Positions 1 to 17,371 of a DNA stretch of 64,000 nucleotides are shown piece after piece. Position 1 is the first letter of the stretch, and each line of letters opens with the position of its first letter. The notes under the pieces are model-generated. The model saw only the letters and a list, made by a program, of their open reading frames with translations. It searched no databases and was not told the DNA's origin. The translations under genes and the position numbers were made by a program. The stretch comes from Portunus trituberculatus. Its lineage: Eukaryota; Arthropoda; Malacostraca; Decapoda; Portunidae. The stretch is taken from the NCBI RefSeq assembly GCF_017591435.1, contig NC_059302.1, forward strand, positions 1,104,425 to 1,168,424. The letters run 5' to 3'.

Positions 1-465
1 AATCTTTTTGTAATTCCCATATAGTTTTTGAATGTGTTCACACACATATTTGGTCAATTAAAACATAATTAACTACATGACTATTTTATGTACTTATTCC
101 CATGCGTGGTTTGTTACTGAACACTACATAGGTGGTTGCACAGGTGGTTGCACATGACGCATAGATTCCACGGGTTACACAGGTTGCATGCAAGAAGGCT
201 GGTTGCATTGGTTGCATGTAACTTGGTTGCACTGGCTACATGCAACCTGGCCTCTAGCTGAGACTGAGGGCTTGCTGCGAGCTATTGTTTCAAAGGTGAA
301 GTCCTTGACCTCGGCATGGACTTCACCCAGTAGCTTGAACACGCACTGGATGATTACATGAAGATCAACCTGTGGTGAGGGAGTAGCAGACACAGCAGCA
401 GCTTGCTAGTGCGCCCCACCCACAGGAGCAGAGGCGGGGCCAGTTCTCGGTGGCACAGGGGCAGG
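1..465. other. gene-free start of window with GGTTGCA-rich array
   Basis: No credible gene. From about 131 to 249 the motif GGTTGCA and variants (GGTTGCAC, GGTTGCATG) recur many times, a short degenerate minisatellite. The 72-codon minus-strand frame over it (175-393) gains its Cys/Gln/Asn repeats only from this array, so it is not called. Confidence 0.6.
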
Positions 466-652
466 CAGGGCCGTTTCTAGCTTTGTGGGGGCCCTAGGCA
501 AGATGAGGTTTGGGGGGCCCTAGATTTCAATTTTTCATCGGAGCCCCTGGGTGACTTGGGAAATTTAAATTTTCCAAGCTACCCAGGGGGCCCCTGGTGG
601 CTTGGGGGCCCTAGGCAATCGCTTTGTCCGCCTATAGCTAGAAACGGCCCTG
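466..652. mobile_element. hAT-type MITE with perfect TIRs and 8-bp target duplication
   Basis: The left end CAGGGCCGTTTCTAGCT (466-482) is repeated exactly in inverted orientation at 636-652. Directly outside both ends is the same 8-mer GGGGCAGG (458-465 and 653-660), a perfect target-site duplication. 8-bp duplications and CAGGG-type ends are characteristic of the hAT superfamily of cut-and-paste transposons. At 187 bp the element has no room for a transposase, so it is a non-autonomous miniature element moved in trans. The interior has G-rich/C-rich blocks around GGGGGCCCTAGGCAA. Perfect TIRs and TSD suggest a fairly recent insertion. Confidence 0.93.
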
Positions 653-874
653 GGGGCAGGTAGCAGAGTAGAAGACACTGGAGTTGGAACAGATGCATCA
701 TGAGACGGGCCAGGTTGAACTGAGGCAGCTGTGCCGGGCAGGGGCGTTAATGCCGACGTCTGATCGACTCACAGCGGCAGGATAGGGATGGCAGTTCAGG
801 ACGGGAAGTTGTTCCTCGAGGCATTGTGTTGTGGAGGAGGATCAGACCGGAAGACTATACTTTAAAGGGGACAG

Positions 875-876
<2 letters not shown>

Positions 877-928
<52 letters not shown>
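877..928. repeat. (AG)n microsatellite
   Basis: Uninterrupted AG dinucleotide run of about 26 units. Confidence 0.95.
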
Positions 929-931
<3 letters not shown>

Positions 932-2214
932 TAGGAATATTGCTATGATATGATTTAATGGCATTTTTCAGTCTATCTAATCTCTTAAAAATAATTCCTA
1001 TGAGAGCCAAATGCGTTTGAATCACTCTGTTCGATGCGCCATTTGTTGCTTCATACCGACAGTCACCACTCTCGACTGAGTCGCGTCCCTGTGAGAAAAG
1101 TGAGTGCGCGTGTATTCAGTGAGTGACTCGATGTTCTTCGGTGATCTACAGCCGTTGTAAGGGAAAAAACAGACGTGTGTGTGTGTGTGTGTGTGTGTGA
1201 CGAAGAGGAGCACGGATTGTGAGTGGCGGCAATCGTTGGTCCTACACTGAGCAGCAGTGGAGCGGGTGAGGCCAGATAGATGCTGGTGCCTGACGCTGTC
1301 ACGTAAGTGTTCGCCGCCATTTTGGACAACTTGCAGTTTCAGCCAATGAATGATTTTCTGGTAGACTTTGTAATGATTTAAAGTGGAAGTCAAGTAATTG
1401 TAAGCCTTGTTGAAACTGTAAATTGTCCCCTGTTATTACTGTAGTTGTAACATCTGCATGCAGGATTGTTAATTAAATGTATTGTTATATTATGTCAAAG
1501 GAACTCCGTGCTGTACGATGCCAAAGTGCCACAGGATATGAATTGATTTTTATTGTTCGTGTTATCGAGTATGTGTTCATAGACAGACTTATTTATGAAA
1601 AGTTCTCAGGATGTTTCGGAGTAAATAATGATAAAAATCAGAATGACGTGGATACGATTTCACTGTTTTCTTTGTCACGCAATATCTTCCTGGGAAGATT
1701 CAATCAGCAGTTGGTAATTTGTGTCTTCCTCCTGTGACCTGTTGAAGGAGAAAAGTTTGCAGAAATGCTTAGCTGTTGCGTGAGTGCGAGGCTTCCTCCG
1801 CCAACATAACGGCGTAGCCATCCCGGCGTAGCCATCCCAGGAGCATGGCAGCGAGCAGCTCTTGTTGATTGTCCACCATGGTGTAAACCAACGCCACTCC
1901 ACGCCACTCCTGCTATCAATGCCAATAATCGATATTGTAACTGTTGGTGTGTTCCACGTTTATTTAGGGACCAGATGACTGCGAGAAGGATGTGAGTTCG
2001 CTCTGTTTCATTGTGCGTAGAATCTCCAGGATGGATAGCGCGCTTCCCTAATCCATATCTGCTCCGTATGACCACAATGCTACGGCCCCGCGACTCAGTT
2101 GATTTAATCACAATCAAATTTACCTCCTTCCAAGGGCATTACTTTGTTTTCTCGAAATTAAATCAATTAACCAGAAAAAAAAGTGACAGTCTAAATAAAA
2201 ATGACAATACTGCC

Positions 2215-2217
<3 letters not shown>
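929..2217. other. gene-free stretch
   Basis: No supported gene. It holds a (GT)n tract at 1175-1199 and a 14-bp direct doublet (GGCGTAGCCATCCC twice, about 1811-1838). Short open frames here overlap one another on both strands and show no recognisable domain. Confidence 0.5.

Positions 2218-2261
<44 letters not shown>
2218..2261. repeat. (CT)n microsatellite
   Basis: Pure CT run of about 22 units. Confidence 0.95.
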
Positions 2262-2263
<2 letters not shown>

Positions 2264-3961
2264 GCAGACATACAAAAAGATAAAAAAAATGGCTAAGAAA
2301 ACCAGAGCCCACGCAAACAAATGTCCGGAGCTAGCGTTGTGCCAGGAATATCTTTGCACCTGCGTTATATTTAGACAGGTAAAGGCGTGACCCTGCCTGT
2401 CTTGGGGACGGGAGTTAATGGCGTTGCGTAAAGAAAATTACCTCTTTATTTCTCCTGGGAATTGTTAGGTGGGAGGAACAGGCGGTGGCGGGTCGATGTG
2501 ACAATAAGGGATCCGTGCCAATAGTACACAGGCTGCACCGATGTTTGTGAGGTTATTTGGTAGGAGTGTATGTGAAAAGAAGTGTGGATAAGAATAAGGA
2601 GGAAAGATATGGCACGTAATATAGAGATGTAGGAGGAAAAGAATGGAAACAAATGAGTTTGTGAAATAAGGGAAATGTCAAGGAAGGAAAGATATAGGAG
2701 GGAAATATTTAGTGCAGGAAAGAAGATGAGGGTAAGAGAGTGAGAGGTGCTTTATACGAAGAGTGAAGAGTGAAGAGTGAAGAGTGAGGGTGTGGAATAG
2801 AGGAATATCAAGGAAGAGGAGGTGGAGGAAGAGGGGAAGCACGTAAGAGAGGGAGGTGGTGTTTTAGAGGGAGGGTTGGTGGAGGTGGAAGGGTTGGGGG
2901 CGACGGACTGGTGTTAGCGAGTAAGAGTGTGTGGAGTGGCGGGTTTCACCGTGTCAGTGGTTACCTGGCGGGGTCAGGATACAGGCCGCGGTGCCAAGGT
3001 GTTACCCCGCTCCCTCCACACCCCTGCAGTACTAAAACCCTCACCACACAACGTCGCACGCCACACACTGCCTTCCCTCCCAGTGTACATACTCTCCAGT
3101 TCCCTTAACACACTGTCCTTACCTTGCCGTACACTGCAGTATGTCTCGCTTTCTCTCTTTCCAACTTCATGCATTTTCTTCTCCCAATGCAGTACTTTCA
3201 CACATTGCCTACGATACACACTTGACTTTTTTCCTTTGCATTCCAATATATTTCTTGCTTCATTCAACAGTGTCCTAACTTCGTTCCATACTGCACTATG
3301 GCCCGTTTCCTCTAGTTTTTGCACGTCTTTCATCTCTCTACCGCCCATTTCGTTCTCACGCCATTCTCTGCAGTGCCTTCCTCCAAACGTCATGCTTCCC
3401 TGACTCACAATTTTTCCCCTCGCGCCTACCTTTCGTTTTTTCGTCACCTGTTGCAAGCTTCCTCACCTGAGACGGTCACAGACTGAAACAGCAGACTAAT
3501 ACAGCTTTTATCTCTGAAGAAAAAGTGGAGAAAAAGAAATGACACGAGTGAAAAAGAAATGCAGGCGCTATTTTAGACAAGTGACTGTGGTAAAAAGATT
3601 TTTGTCCCGTGAATGAACACAAATTTGCCGCACTGATTATTATTACTATTAATAAGATAAAACTCGTAAATAATGCATTAAGATTTCAGGAAATGAGTGC
3701 CTGCTGAACATTTGTATATCAATGAATATTTATAAAGAAAATAAAGACAATGACGGAAAATATGTGCATCTTAAAATACTATCTACAAAATTGTGACCTT
3801 TTACTGTTTTCTGATATGGTGTGATGGTGGCGGTGGTGTTGACGGTGGTGGTGGTGATGATGGTGGTGGTGGTATTACAACGGTGACACTGACTTCAGAA
3901 AAAATAGAAAAAAATAATGTTGACATGAGACTTGTCCTGATTTAGGTGCTGAAAGTTTTTT

Positions 3962-4025
<64 letters not shown>

Positions 4026-5188
4026 GCTTGCGACACGAATGGCTATATTATTCCCATGACGTATACAAATTTGAAGCTTCACGTTGAGGGAGTTAATAAG
4101 AACATACTAAGAGAGCAGTTATCAGAGGCTTACCAATCATGTTTGTCCCTCGTACCTGTGTTGCTATACTAATTATAGCCCTCTAATTTTACGCTACAAT
4201 CAGGTCTAACATCACTTTTCATTTCCAATCACTTCACCTTGCTTTGCTTATTTTCGCTTTTATATTCAGTTTAACACTCAGCAGGTCTCTATTTTCTGTT
4301 GGCCGTTTTGGCGCTGCTCCTAAAATAATCAGATTAATTTGTTCTGTATGGCATTGTTCTTGTATTTTTCTGTTGCGTTTAATTAAGCTGATTTTGTTTT
4401 TATGCTATGGTGGTGGTTACTCTCAATTGGTGGCTCGCTGAACAACTTTGGATCACTCATTGGTTCTCAATTTATCATTTTAATTTTCTGTGTGTGTATT
4501 TTTATATATATACGTTTCCTTCTTTCTGTTACTTGCAATTTCAACTCCTTTGTTTTGAACTTACCAATCAGTGATCATCGTCTCCTCTCTGCTCCAATCC
4601 CCTTTACTTCTTTCACTTCTTTTATAACAATTCTGAAAGTTTGCTCCTAGACTCCCACGTTCATATACTTAAAACAATACACTATGCGACATTTGATTGT
4701 ATTTGCCATTGTGTTACTAGGAACACCTGCATTGTTTTCCTATAACACTAAAAACACTTCATTCACAACCATTAAATCATTCACACTCTCACCATTCTGA
4801 CTTGACCCAAAATATCCAGTGCCATAAAAAAAACTTCCTCCCACACCAGCCAGCCATCAATCCGTCAAGAATTCCCTGCCGTTCAGACACACACGCCACT
4901 CTACCATTATACTTACACTGTGAAAAAAACATCTCAACTGACAGCACTTTGCCCTAAATACCATACATTCGCACGGCATACCGCCACTTTACCTGTCCCA
5001 GTTATCCTCATCTATATGTCCCGATCGACACTCAACACACCCATTCTCCTCGTTACTCCTCATCTTCACCAACCTTTTCATCCAGTACCACCTCTTTACT
5101 CCTTTTCATCCTCTCGTTTGCATAATGCTTAAGTGTTGACGAATTTCTTCCGACATTCTTCGACATTTATTTATTTTTTTATCTTATT
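2262..5188. other. gene-free stretch with one unexplained ORF and a (TG)n tract
   Basis: No supported gene. A 160-codon minus-strand frame (2974-3456) and an overlapping 158-codon plus-strand frame (2927-3403) cover the same DNA; neither shows a known domain, so both are treated as chance. A GTGGTGATG-rich patch lies at 3820-3875 and a (TG)n microsatellite at 3967-4021. The rest is AT-rich unique sequence. Confidence 0.5.
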
Positions 5189-5385
5189 TTAATCCTTTTG
5201 CTGTTATGGCCGACTTTCGTTAGCATCGAGACTACAGGAATAAATTGTTTGGATTGATAGGAAAAGGAAAATATGAGAATAATTTTGTCTTTGCCTAGCT
5301 GCAGAAGTTAGTGCCTGCACAGAAATTTGTCTGAAGAGTTCTACAGATGATGATAGGAAAGGACGGTTAGCAGTGAAAGGGTTAA
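5189..5385. mobile_element. probable TTAA-flanked MITE, diverged
   Basis: The segment starts TTAATCCTTTTGCTGTTA and ends with the inverse of TTAACCCTTTCACTGCTA, giving 14 of 18 matching positions in inverted orientation, with TTAA at both extremes. Its length (197 bp) and end structure resemble the eight-copy family described further on, but the interior sequence is different, so it would be a second family. Only one copy is seen here, so the call rests on end symmetry alone. Confidence 0.5.
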
Positions 5386-8730
<3,345 letters not shown>

Positions 8731-8735
8731 CACAC

Positions 8736-9122
<387 letters not shown>

Positions 9123-9140
9123 AGGTGTGTGGGTGTAAGA

Positions 9141-9961
9141 TTGTGAAATCTTATAGGCAGATCTAGATAGGATTTGGAAGTGGAGCAAAAGGTGGGAGAT
9201 GGAATTTAATCTGAGCAAAAGTCATGTAATGGAGATGGGGAAGAGTGGAAGACGGCCAAGAGGGTTATATAAGATGGGTGAAGGAGTAGTGTTGAAAAAG
9301 GTGGAAAAGGAAAAGGATTTGGGAGTGATAATACAAGATGATGGGCAGTTTGAGGCTCATATTGACAAGATGTTTGGAGAAATATATAATTTGATTAGAA
9401 ATATTGGATTAGCCTTTCATTATATGGATAAAGATATGATGAAGAAATTAATTAGTACTGTGATTAGACCAAGATTGGAATATGGTTTGGTCCCCTTATA
9501 AAAAGAAGCATATAAGGAAGTTGGAGAGATTGCAGAGAATGGCAACAAAAATGGTTCCGGAATTGGCAGAAATGACCTATGAGGAGAGATTAAAAGAAAT
9601 GAATTTGCTTACCTTGGAACAAAGAAGAGAAAGAGGAGATTTGATACAGGTTTATAAACTGTTGGGCGGTTTGGATGAAGTGGATAATGAGCAAATGATG
9701 TTGAGAGAGGAAAATTTAAATAGAACTACGAGATCGCATAGTAAAAAGATAGCCAAGGGAATATGCTTGAAGGATGTGAAGAAATATAGTTTCCCACAGA
9801 GATGTGTGGAGGTGTGGAATAGTTTGAGTGAGGAGGTGGTGTCAGCGAGGAGTGCATAGTTTTAAAGGAAAGTTGGATGTGTATAGATATGGAGACGGGG
9901 CCACACGAGTATGATACCCAGGCCCTGTAAAAATTACAACTAGGTGAATACAACTAGGTGA
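9141..9961 (+). pseudogene. non-LTR retrotransposon 3' fragment (reverse transcriptase C-terminus), frameshifted
   Basis: The translated pieces match the thumb and C-terminal part of jockey/CR1-like LINE reverse transcriptases: W-x-K-W-x-x-W-x-M-x-F near 9176-9210, EKDLGVIIQDD at about 9309-9341, IRPRLEYG at about 9463-9486, then in another frame WSPYKKKHIRKLERLQR (from about 9488) and a conserved RTTRSHSKKI...KKYSFPQR...VEVWNSL block, and finally VHSFKGKLDVYRYG in a third frame ending at a stop at 9912-9914. At least two frameshifts (about 9490 and 9855) make it dead. The catalytic YxDD core is not present, so the copy is 5'-truncated, as is usual for target-primed reverse transcription. The 3' end carries a tandem ACTAGGTGAAT unit (two copies, about 9940-9961) running into (AC)n. 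The exact clade cannot be resolved from this fragment. Confidence 0.9.
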
Positions 9962-10370
<409 letters not shown>

Positions 10371-10375
10371 ACACA

Positions 10376-10414
<39 letters not shown>
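10371..10414. repeat. short (AC) then (CT)n microsatellite at SINE 3' end
   Basis: ACACACAC passes directly into a CT run of about 18 units. Confidence 0.9.
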
Positions 10415-10418
<4 letters not shown>

Positions 10419-11451
10419 CTTATTCACTGGATTCTGACCTAATTAGTGTTGAGAGTATTAATGGGCGAGTGAGTGGGTGTGCGAGCGCGTGGTGGGTGTG
10501 ATGTGTGTTGCACGGGGTGTTTGCAGGGCCCCTCACTCACCTGTCTCGTTAAGCACTGCCAGGTACGCCCTCTCATGAAGGTATTTCTCTCTCCAGACAT
10601 AAGATATAATTCCTTCGTTTTCTGCTCCCCTCCTCACTCCACTTTCTGGATAACTTAACTATAGGGATTATTCACAATATATTCGCAACCTCCTTCCCGG
10701 CCCTCTCTTTTCTCTTGGTTTTATAATTACGAAAGGAACTAATTGCATGTCTGAGGAAAGGTCAAATGGTGAACTATTAACATCGGACGTAATTTATGTA
10801 GGGATTTTGACCAATCTATTCGTCTAGTAAATCATTTGTTGTGTGTGTGATCAAGACTACTTTGAGGTGAACAACCTCTCGCAGTTTTCCTATTCCTCTT
10901 CGCCTCTTCTCCCTCTACCCACCACTTTTATTGTCATCATTTTATATTTCGTATCTCTTTCTTGCTGTCCAGATGACATTTGACTGACCTCCACAACGTA
11001 ACACTTTCTCGTCTTTCTCGAGAGGCTATCAGTGTCTTATCAACAGCAGCCTTCACTTGTATAGTCGTAAAAAGTCAGAACACGTGTTAGAGTTCACTAA
11101 TTTATTTACAATTTTCGTTCGACTCAGGTTTTCACATATTCCTAGATCGTATGTTTAGTCGAAGAGGTCGTTGCAAGTTTATGCTGCTGTGGCCAACGTG
11201 TCCATTCCCAGAACTGCAAGGGCAAATCAATGCATGGCTTCCGCCGAGTGAGGGCCATTTGCTGCCTGCTGCCGTGCCGCGTTACTGCTGCTTGTTGCCG
11301 CCCTCTGGACTGACGACCCGCCTTGTTGGTAAAGAAATGTTGTGCATCATATTTGCCACCTGCATGAACGTTTGGTTTGTGGTGTAACTGACGAGAAACT
11401 CACTCTCACGCACGCACACGTATATGTGCGTACACCCCACGCACGCACAAA

Positions 11452-11453
<2 letters not shown>
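10415..11453. other. gene-free stretch upstream of the gene
   Basis: No supported gene. A TTTGCAG-then-CCAGGTACG arrangement (about 10519-10565) has the form of a tiny exon between splice sites, but nothing else supports it. Untranslated first exons of the downstream gene could lie anywhere here and cannot be recognised without transcripts. Confidence 0.4.

Positions 11454-11542
<89 letters not shown>
11454..11542. repeat. (AC)n microsatellite
   Basis: About 44 AC units, some 360 bp upstream of the start codon of the gene. Confidence 0.95.
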
Positions 11543-11544
<2 letters not shown>

Positions 11545-11905
11545 TTTCATGTTTTACAGGGCTCCTTAAATCCCTGCTTGCCTTTCAGAATTCCAACGTC
11601 AGTGGTGATGAGTTGTTTTGTGACCACGCGTGTTGCCGTGTTATAACAACCAGCTGAATCATTCATGTGAGTTGTAATTTCGAAAAAGAAAGAAAAAAAA
11701 AACTGAAGTGCATCGGAGTAGAAGGTCGGGTGCGCCACGGTGAGCGGAAAGGGCGGTAGTAGATTATGAGACTTGTGACTGTGTTCATTATGCGAACATG
11801 ATGGTGATATTGGCGAACGTTGTGTTACGCGACAGACAGATGTCACGCCGTGAAACGTAGCGCGTGACTACAAGACGCCACCGTACTACGCCCACGCGGC
11901 CTCCG
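11543..11905 (+). promoter_or_regulatory. presumed 5' UTR / upstream region of the gene
   Basis: The stretch becomes GC- and CpG-richer towards the start codon (GCGTGAC, GCGAACG, CGTAGCGCG). An in-frame TAG at 11858-11860 closes the reading frame upstream, so coding in this exon cannot reach further 5' unless an acceptor lies between 11861 and 11905. No TATA box or initiator is convincing, and the transcription start is unknown. Confidence 0.4.
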
Positions 11906-12592
11906 ATGGGCGGAAATCAGGTGAAGGCCGCGACACGTTCCCCTCTGCTGCACGTGGAATCTGTCACGCTTACCTCAGAAGAAAACCACGAGCGGCGATT
12001 CCGGAAGAAGCTTCCCCGCCGGCTGGGCTCTATGCTCCTGGCCGATTGGGTGCGGCTGAAGAGAAGAGAACTCGAAGTTATAACGAAGGGCAAGGTGGTT
12101 CTGGATGAGGGTAGAGCCCCTCCAGAGATAGTGCAAGAGCTGGAAATGTACATGAAGTCTGCTTCCAAGAAGATACACATTAAGTATCACCCGAAGATCG
12201 CACCCAAGCCAAAGAATCGTTTCCGTCTCACGGGTCCCCGGCTCACCCAGACTGCAGCCCGGCGGATACAGGACGCATACAACAGGCGGGAAAAGGAACA
12301 GCAGCAGCAGCAGAAGCGGGAGAGACTAGCACAAAAACGAGAAAAGTCCCGGCTGAGTGTCAGGTCACAAGGGTGGACAGAGCAAGGCACCTCGAGATCT
12401 TCCAAACGAACACGCACGGGGAGGCTGAGTCAAGAGGAGCAGAAACGAGCATCTTCCTTGCCCCCCACCAGCACCCTCAGTCTGCAGTCCATCACCACCG
12501 CAGAGTCTTCAGGCATTGGGATGTCCCGCGCCTCCTCCCTCACGTCAGTGGCCAGCATAAGGCACAAAAAGACCTTCTTCTCGAGGCAGCGG
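11906..12592 (+). CDS. coding exon 1 of an unrecognised basic protein (residues 1-229)
   Basis: First in-frame ATG (11906, G at +4) after an upstream in-frame stop at 11858. The open frame begins earlier only at a GTG (11864), which is not a likely start. Residues about 30-100 form a compact, mixed charged/hydrophobic stretch (LPRRLGSMLLADWVRLKRRE, then VLDEGRAPPEIVQELEMYM and KKIHIKYHPKIAP) that looks like a folded domain. Residues 115-150 are a highly charged predicted helix with a five-Gln run (132-136), possibly coiled coil. From 155 on it is Ser/Thr/Arg-rich and probably disordered (RASSL repeated twice). The exon ends on a whole CGG codon before the strong donor GTGAGTAG at 12593. Without splicing here the frame runs on to a TGA at 12764-12766. 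I do not recognise the family; function is unknown. Confidence 0.8.
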
Positions 12593-15097
<2,505 letters not shown>

Positions 15098-17371
15098 GGA
15101 CAGAGCTCCGACACTGACGACACCGGGGGACAGAACCTCCGGTTAGCGAAACAGCGAAGCGGCAGGAGGGCGTCCCCCCTGATGGTGAAACACAACTCCC
15201 CGAGTGGCCACAATCCAACACCAGAACGCGGGGCTGCAGCCAAACAGAGGTGGACAGTTGCTTTGCGACAGTCATTCCAACAAGTTATGCAGCAGAAAGA
15301 ACGCAAGCAAACGGGCTCCACAAAAACCAGGCAAGCCAACATGCAGCAGAAGACGACAAAGAGAAAGGAAAATCTTGAGCCTCAAAGGAGTCACTCTGGA
15401 AACCTGGATATGAAGCAGGTGACATCAGTCAATCATCAGGAGGTAGAGAGACACCAGGAAAAGCTCAAGAAGGATGGAGAGGTGACGCTTCAGGTGCCAG
15501 ATACCATGCATCGAGCGTCTCCCTCATCACTAGGAAGCGCATCATCAGATAAAAAGGAACAAGGATCCCAAACAAGGCTATCCGGTCCTCCTAAACCCCG
15601 ACGCCTGCTGCTCCTTCGGCCTGGAAAAAACAAAGTCAAGCAGGAGGATCAACAGAAATCTCCTGTTCAGCAAAAAGCTGGATGCAGTGTTTTCCCAAAC
15701 AAAATCAATCCCAAAGAAAAATGGAAGCGTTTACTTCGAATGAATAAGAAAGATACAGCAGACAAAGAACATGAAGAGCAGAAAGGTTCCATAACTTCGA
15801 ATAACTACCAGGTGAGGGGTCAGCGTCTTCAGTCCTCCCCAAATGTCCGGCGTCGGGCATCTGTAGACGTGAATATGCAACGAAGCAGTGGACAGCGACG
15901 CCACAGTCAACCCATGACAGGCCTTGCCAGTGAGGCAGAGAACCCTGAAAGCATTAGTCCTGCAGATCCTCAACACTTCGCAGGAACTGAAAGAATAATC
16001 CGGGTGAGTCGCCATCCTTCTCCAAACGATGGTGGCGAGGTGATCATAGAGCAACAGATGGTGCGCAGAGTTGTACCCCAGCAGTCCACCACCTATGAAG
16101 GAGAGTACTGTCGATCAGATAAAAGATACGAACTGACCGAAGAACAACATATTCAAAGTCAAGGAGAGAACACACTTGTAGTAAGTTCATCTGATGTTGG
16201 ATACAACGAACCGATCATGAGTCATGGGGGCTCCAGGCGGTCTTCAGGCGAACGAAACATGGAGTCTGACGGTAACCAAGGAAGATTTTCAGAATCTCAA
16301 CTCCCAAGTGACGATCAGTCAGCAGGTTTTTCTGGGCGAGGAGTAACCACACAATCTAGCCGGACCGTTGAGGAAATAAACTTCAACCCTGAGGAGCAAA
16401 TGGCAGTGCGTCCTTTGGGGATGGTGGACCAAGGCCGTACTGTCGAATCACAAGGCTCTAGGCGGCCAGGAAGTTTTGCAGGGCGTGGGCAAGACCTAAT
16501 CCACGACCGAGGAAGAATGTCAGCGATATCGTTGGATCACGGAATTGTTCAGGCACCATTAGAAGCTAGACTCATTACGGAGCGTGGCAGCCCAGACAGG
16601 CTTCGGCAGCGGGATTCCCTCATAGATTATGGCCGTAATGAGCACCCAGTTGAGATCCTGCATGGTGAAGCTCCCATAAGAGCAACGGAAAGCATCCATC
16701 GTGGGAGCATTGTTGAGCGTGTCGCCCGCGACTCCTCCACAGAAAGGATGCACCAAAACGCACTTGTTGAGCGAGGTCGCCGTGAATCCCTTGTAGAGTA
16801 TCCAAGAATTGAGGGTTCAATTGATCGTGTGCGTCCTGATGTGTTGGGGCGAGGTGCAGCACTTTCTGAACGAAATGGTGACCGGATACTGCCAAGGGTA
16901 ACCCAAGACAGAGGATACATCCCATCACGCATTGATCGTGGGTACTCCTATGAACCTCAAGATGAGAGGCGTGGCAGACAGTATCAGGAGCGCAGGTACA
17001 CTGTTGGTACAGTAGAGCCAAGTTATCTTGCGGGATTTACTGAAAGGCAAATTATTGGGAGGTTATCAGAACCTGACAGCAGCAGAATATACTCAGGTCG
17101 GATACCCTATAGTAGAGCCTTAGATTCAGATCCTGTCAGGAGTAGATCTATTGACTATGAGTTCTCGAAACCATATTCGGAGAGTGATTATCCAGGCAGA
17201 TTTGTAGATCATGAGCCTGCCAAAATATATGCTGAACGGTTAGTGGCTGCAGGGAGGCTAAGGAACACGGAAGACTATGACTTGAGGGAGCGAGGTGGAC
17301 GCTATAGAGACGCGGTCATCACCCAGCATTCCGTTGCCTCTGCTCCACTAGTTGACCACAGGTCTTTATGA
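15098..17371 (+). CDS. coding exon 2 of the unrecognised basic protein (residues 230-986, stop TGA)
   Basis: A 2.27-kb exon, open throughout, starting GGA-CAG in phase 0 after the acceptor at 15097 and ending at TGA 17369-17371. It starts with an acidic SSDTDDTGG cluster, followed by Gln/Lys-rich basic sequence (for example KWKRLLRMNKK near residue 436). The middle is Ser/Arg/Gly-rich. The C-terminal third has many degenerate repeats built on Glu-Arg-Gly, LVEYxR, SIDR and DRG. The last 130 residues are dotted with Tyr (SYEP, RYTV, SYLAG, IYSGR, PYSR, DYEF, DYPGR). No catalytic motif, signal peptide or membrane segment is visible. The composition suggests an intrinsically disordered scaffold, cytoskeletal or nucleic-acid-associated protein; that is inference only. 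Minus-strand frames over this exon are shadows. Confidence 0.88.
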   Translation, partial: GQSSDTDDTGGQNLRLAKQRSGRRASPLMVKHNSPSGHNPTPERGAAAKQRWTVALRQSFQQVMQQKERKQTGSTKTRQANMQQKTTKRKENLEPQRSHSGNLDMKQVTSVNHQEVERHQEKLKKDGEVTLQVPDTMHRASPSSLGSASSDKKEQGSQTRLSGPPKPRRLLLLRPGKNKVKQEDQQKSPVQQKAGCSVFPNKINPKEKWKRLLRMNKKDTADKEHEEQKGSITSNNYQVRGQRLQSSPNVRRRASVDVNMQRSSGQRRHSQPMTGLASEAENPESISPADPQHFAGTERIIRVSRHPSPNDGGEVIIEQQMVRRVVPQQSTTYEGEYCRSDKRYELTEEQHIQSQGENTLVVSSSDVGYNEPIMSHGGSRRSSGERNMESDGNQGRFSESQLPSDDQSAGFSGRGVTTQSSRTVEEINFNPEEQMAVRPLGMVDQGRTVESQGSRRPGSFAGRGQDLIHDRGRMSAISLDHGIVQAPLEARLITERGSPDRLRQRDSLIDYGRNEHPVEILHGEAPIRATESIHRGSIVERVARDSSTERMHQNALVERGRRESLVEYPRIEGSIDRVRPDVLGRGAALSERNGDRILPRVTQDRGYIPSRIDRGYSYEPQDERRGRQYQERRYTVGTVEPSYLAGFTERQIIGRLSEPDSSRIYSGRIPYSRALDSDPVRSRSIDYEFSKPYSESDYPGRFVDHEPAKIYAERLVAAGRLRNTEDYDLRERGGRYRDAVITQHSVASAPLVDHRSL

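Noticed and set aside
2974..3456. 160-codon minus-strand ORF with a KKRKV-like basic patch
   Set aside because: It overlaps a 158-codon plus-strand ORF on the same DNA; no domain, promoter or splice context; the basic patch is probably chance.
9199..9859. An active reverse transcriptase gene
   Set aside because: The catalytic core is missing and at least two frameshifts break the frame; it is a dead 3' fragment.
11864..11905. Start of the gene at 11864
   Set aside because: The codon there is GTG, and an in-frame TAG lies two codons upstream (11858-11860). The first ATG in frame is 11906.
15731..17021. Minus-strand ORFs under exon 2 (for example 15731-16054, 16620-17021)
   Set aside because: Shadows of the long plus-strand exon.
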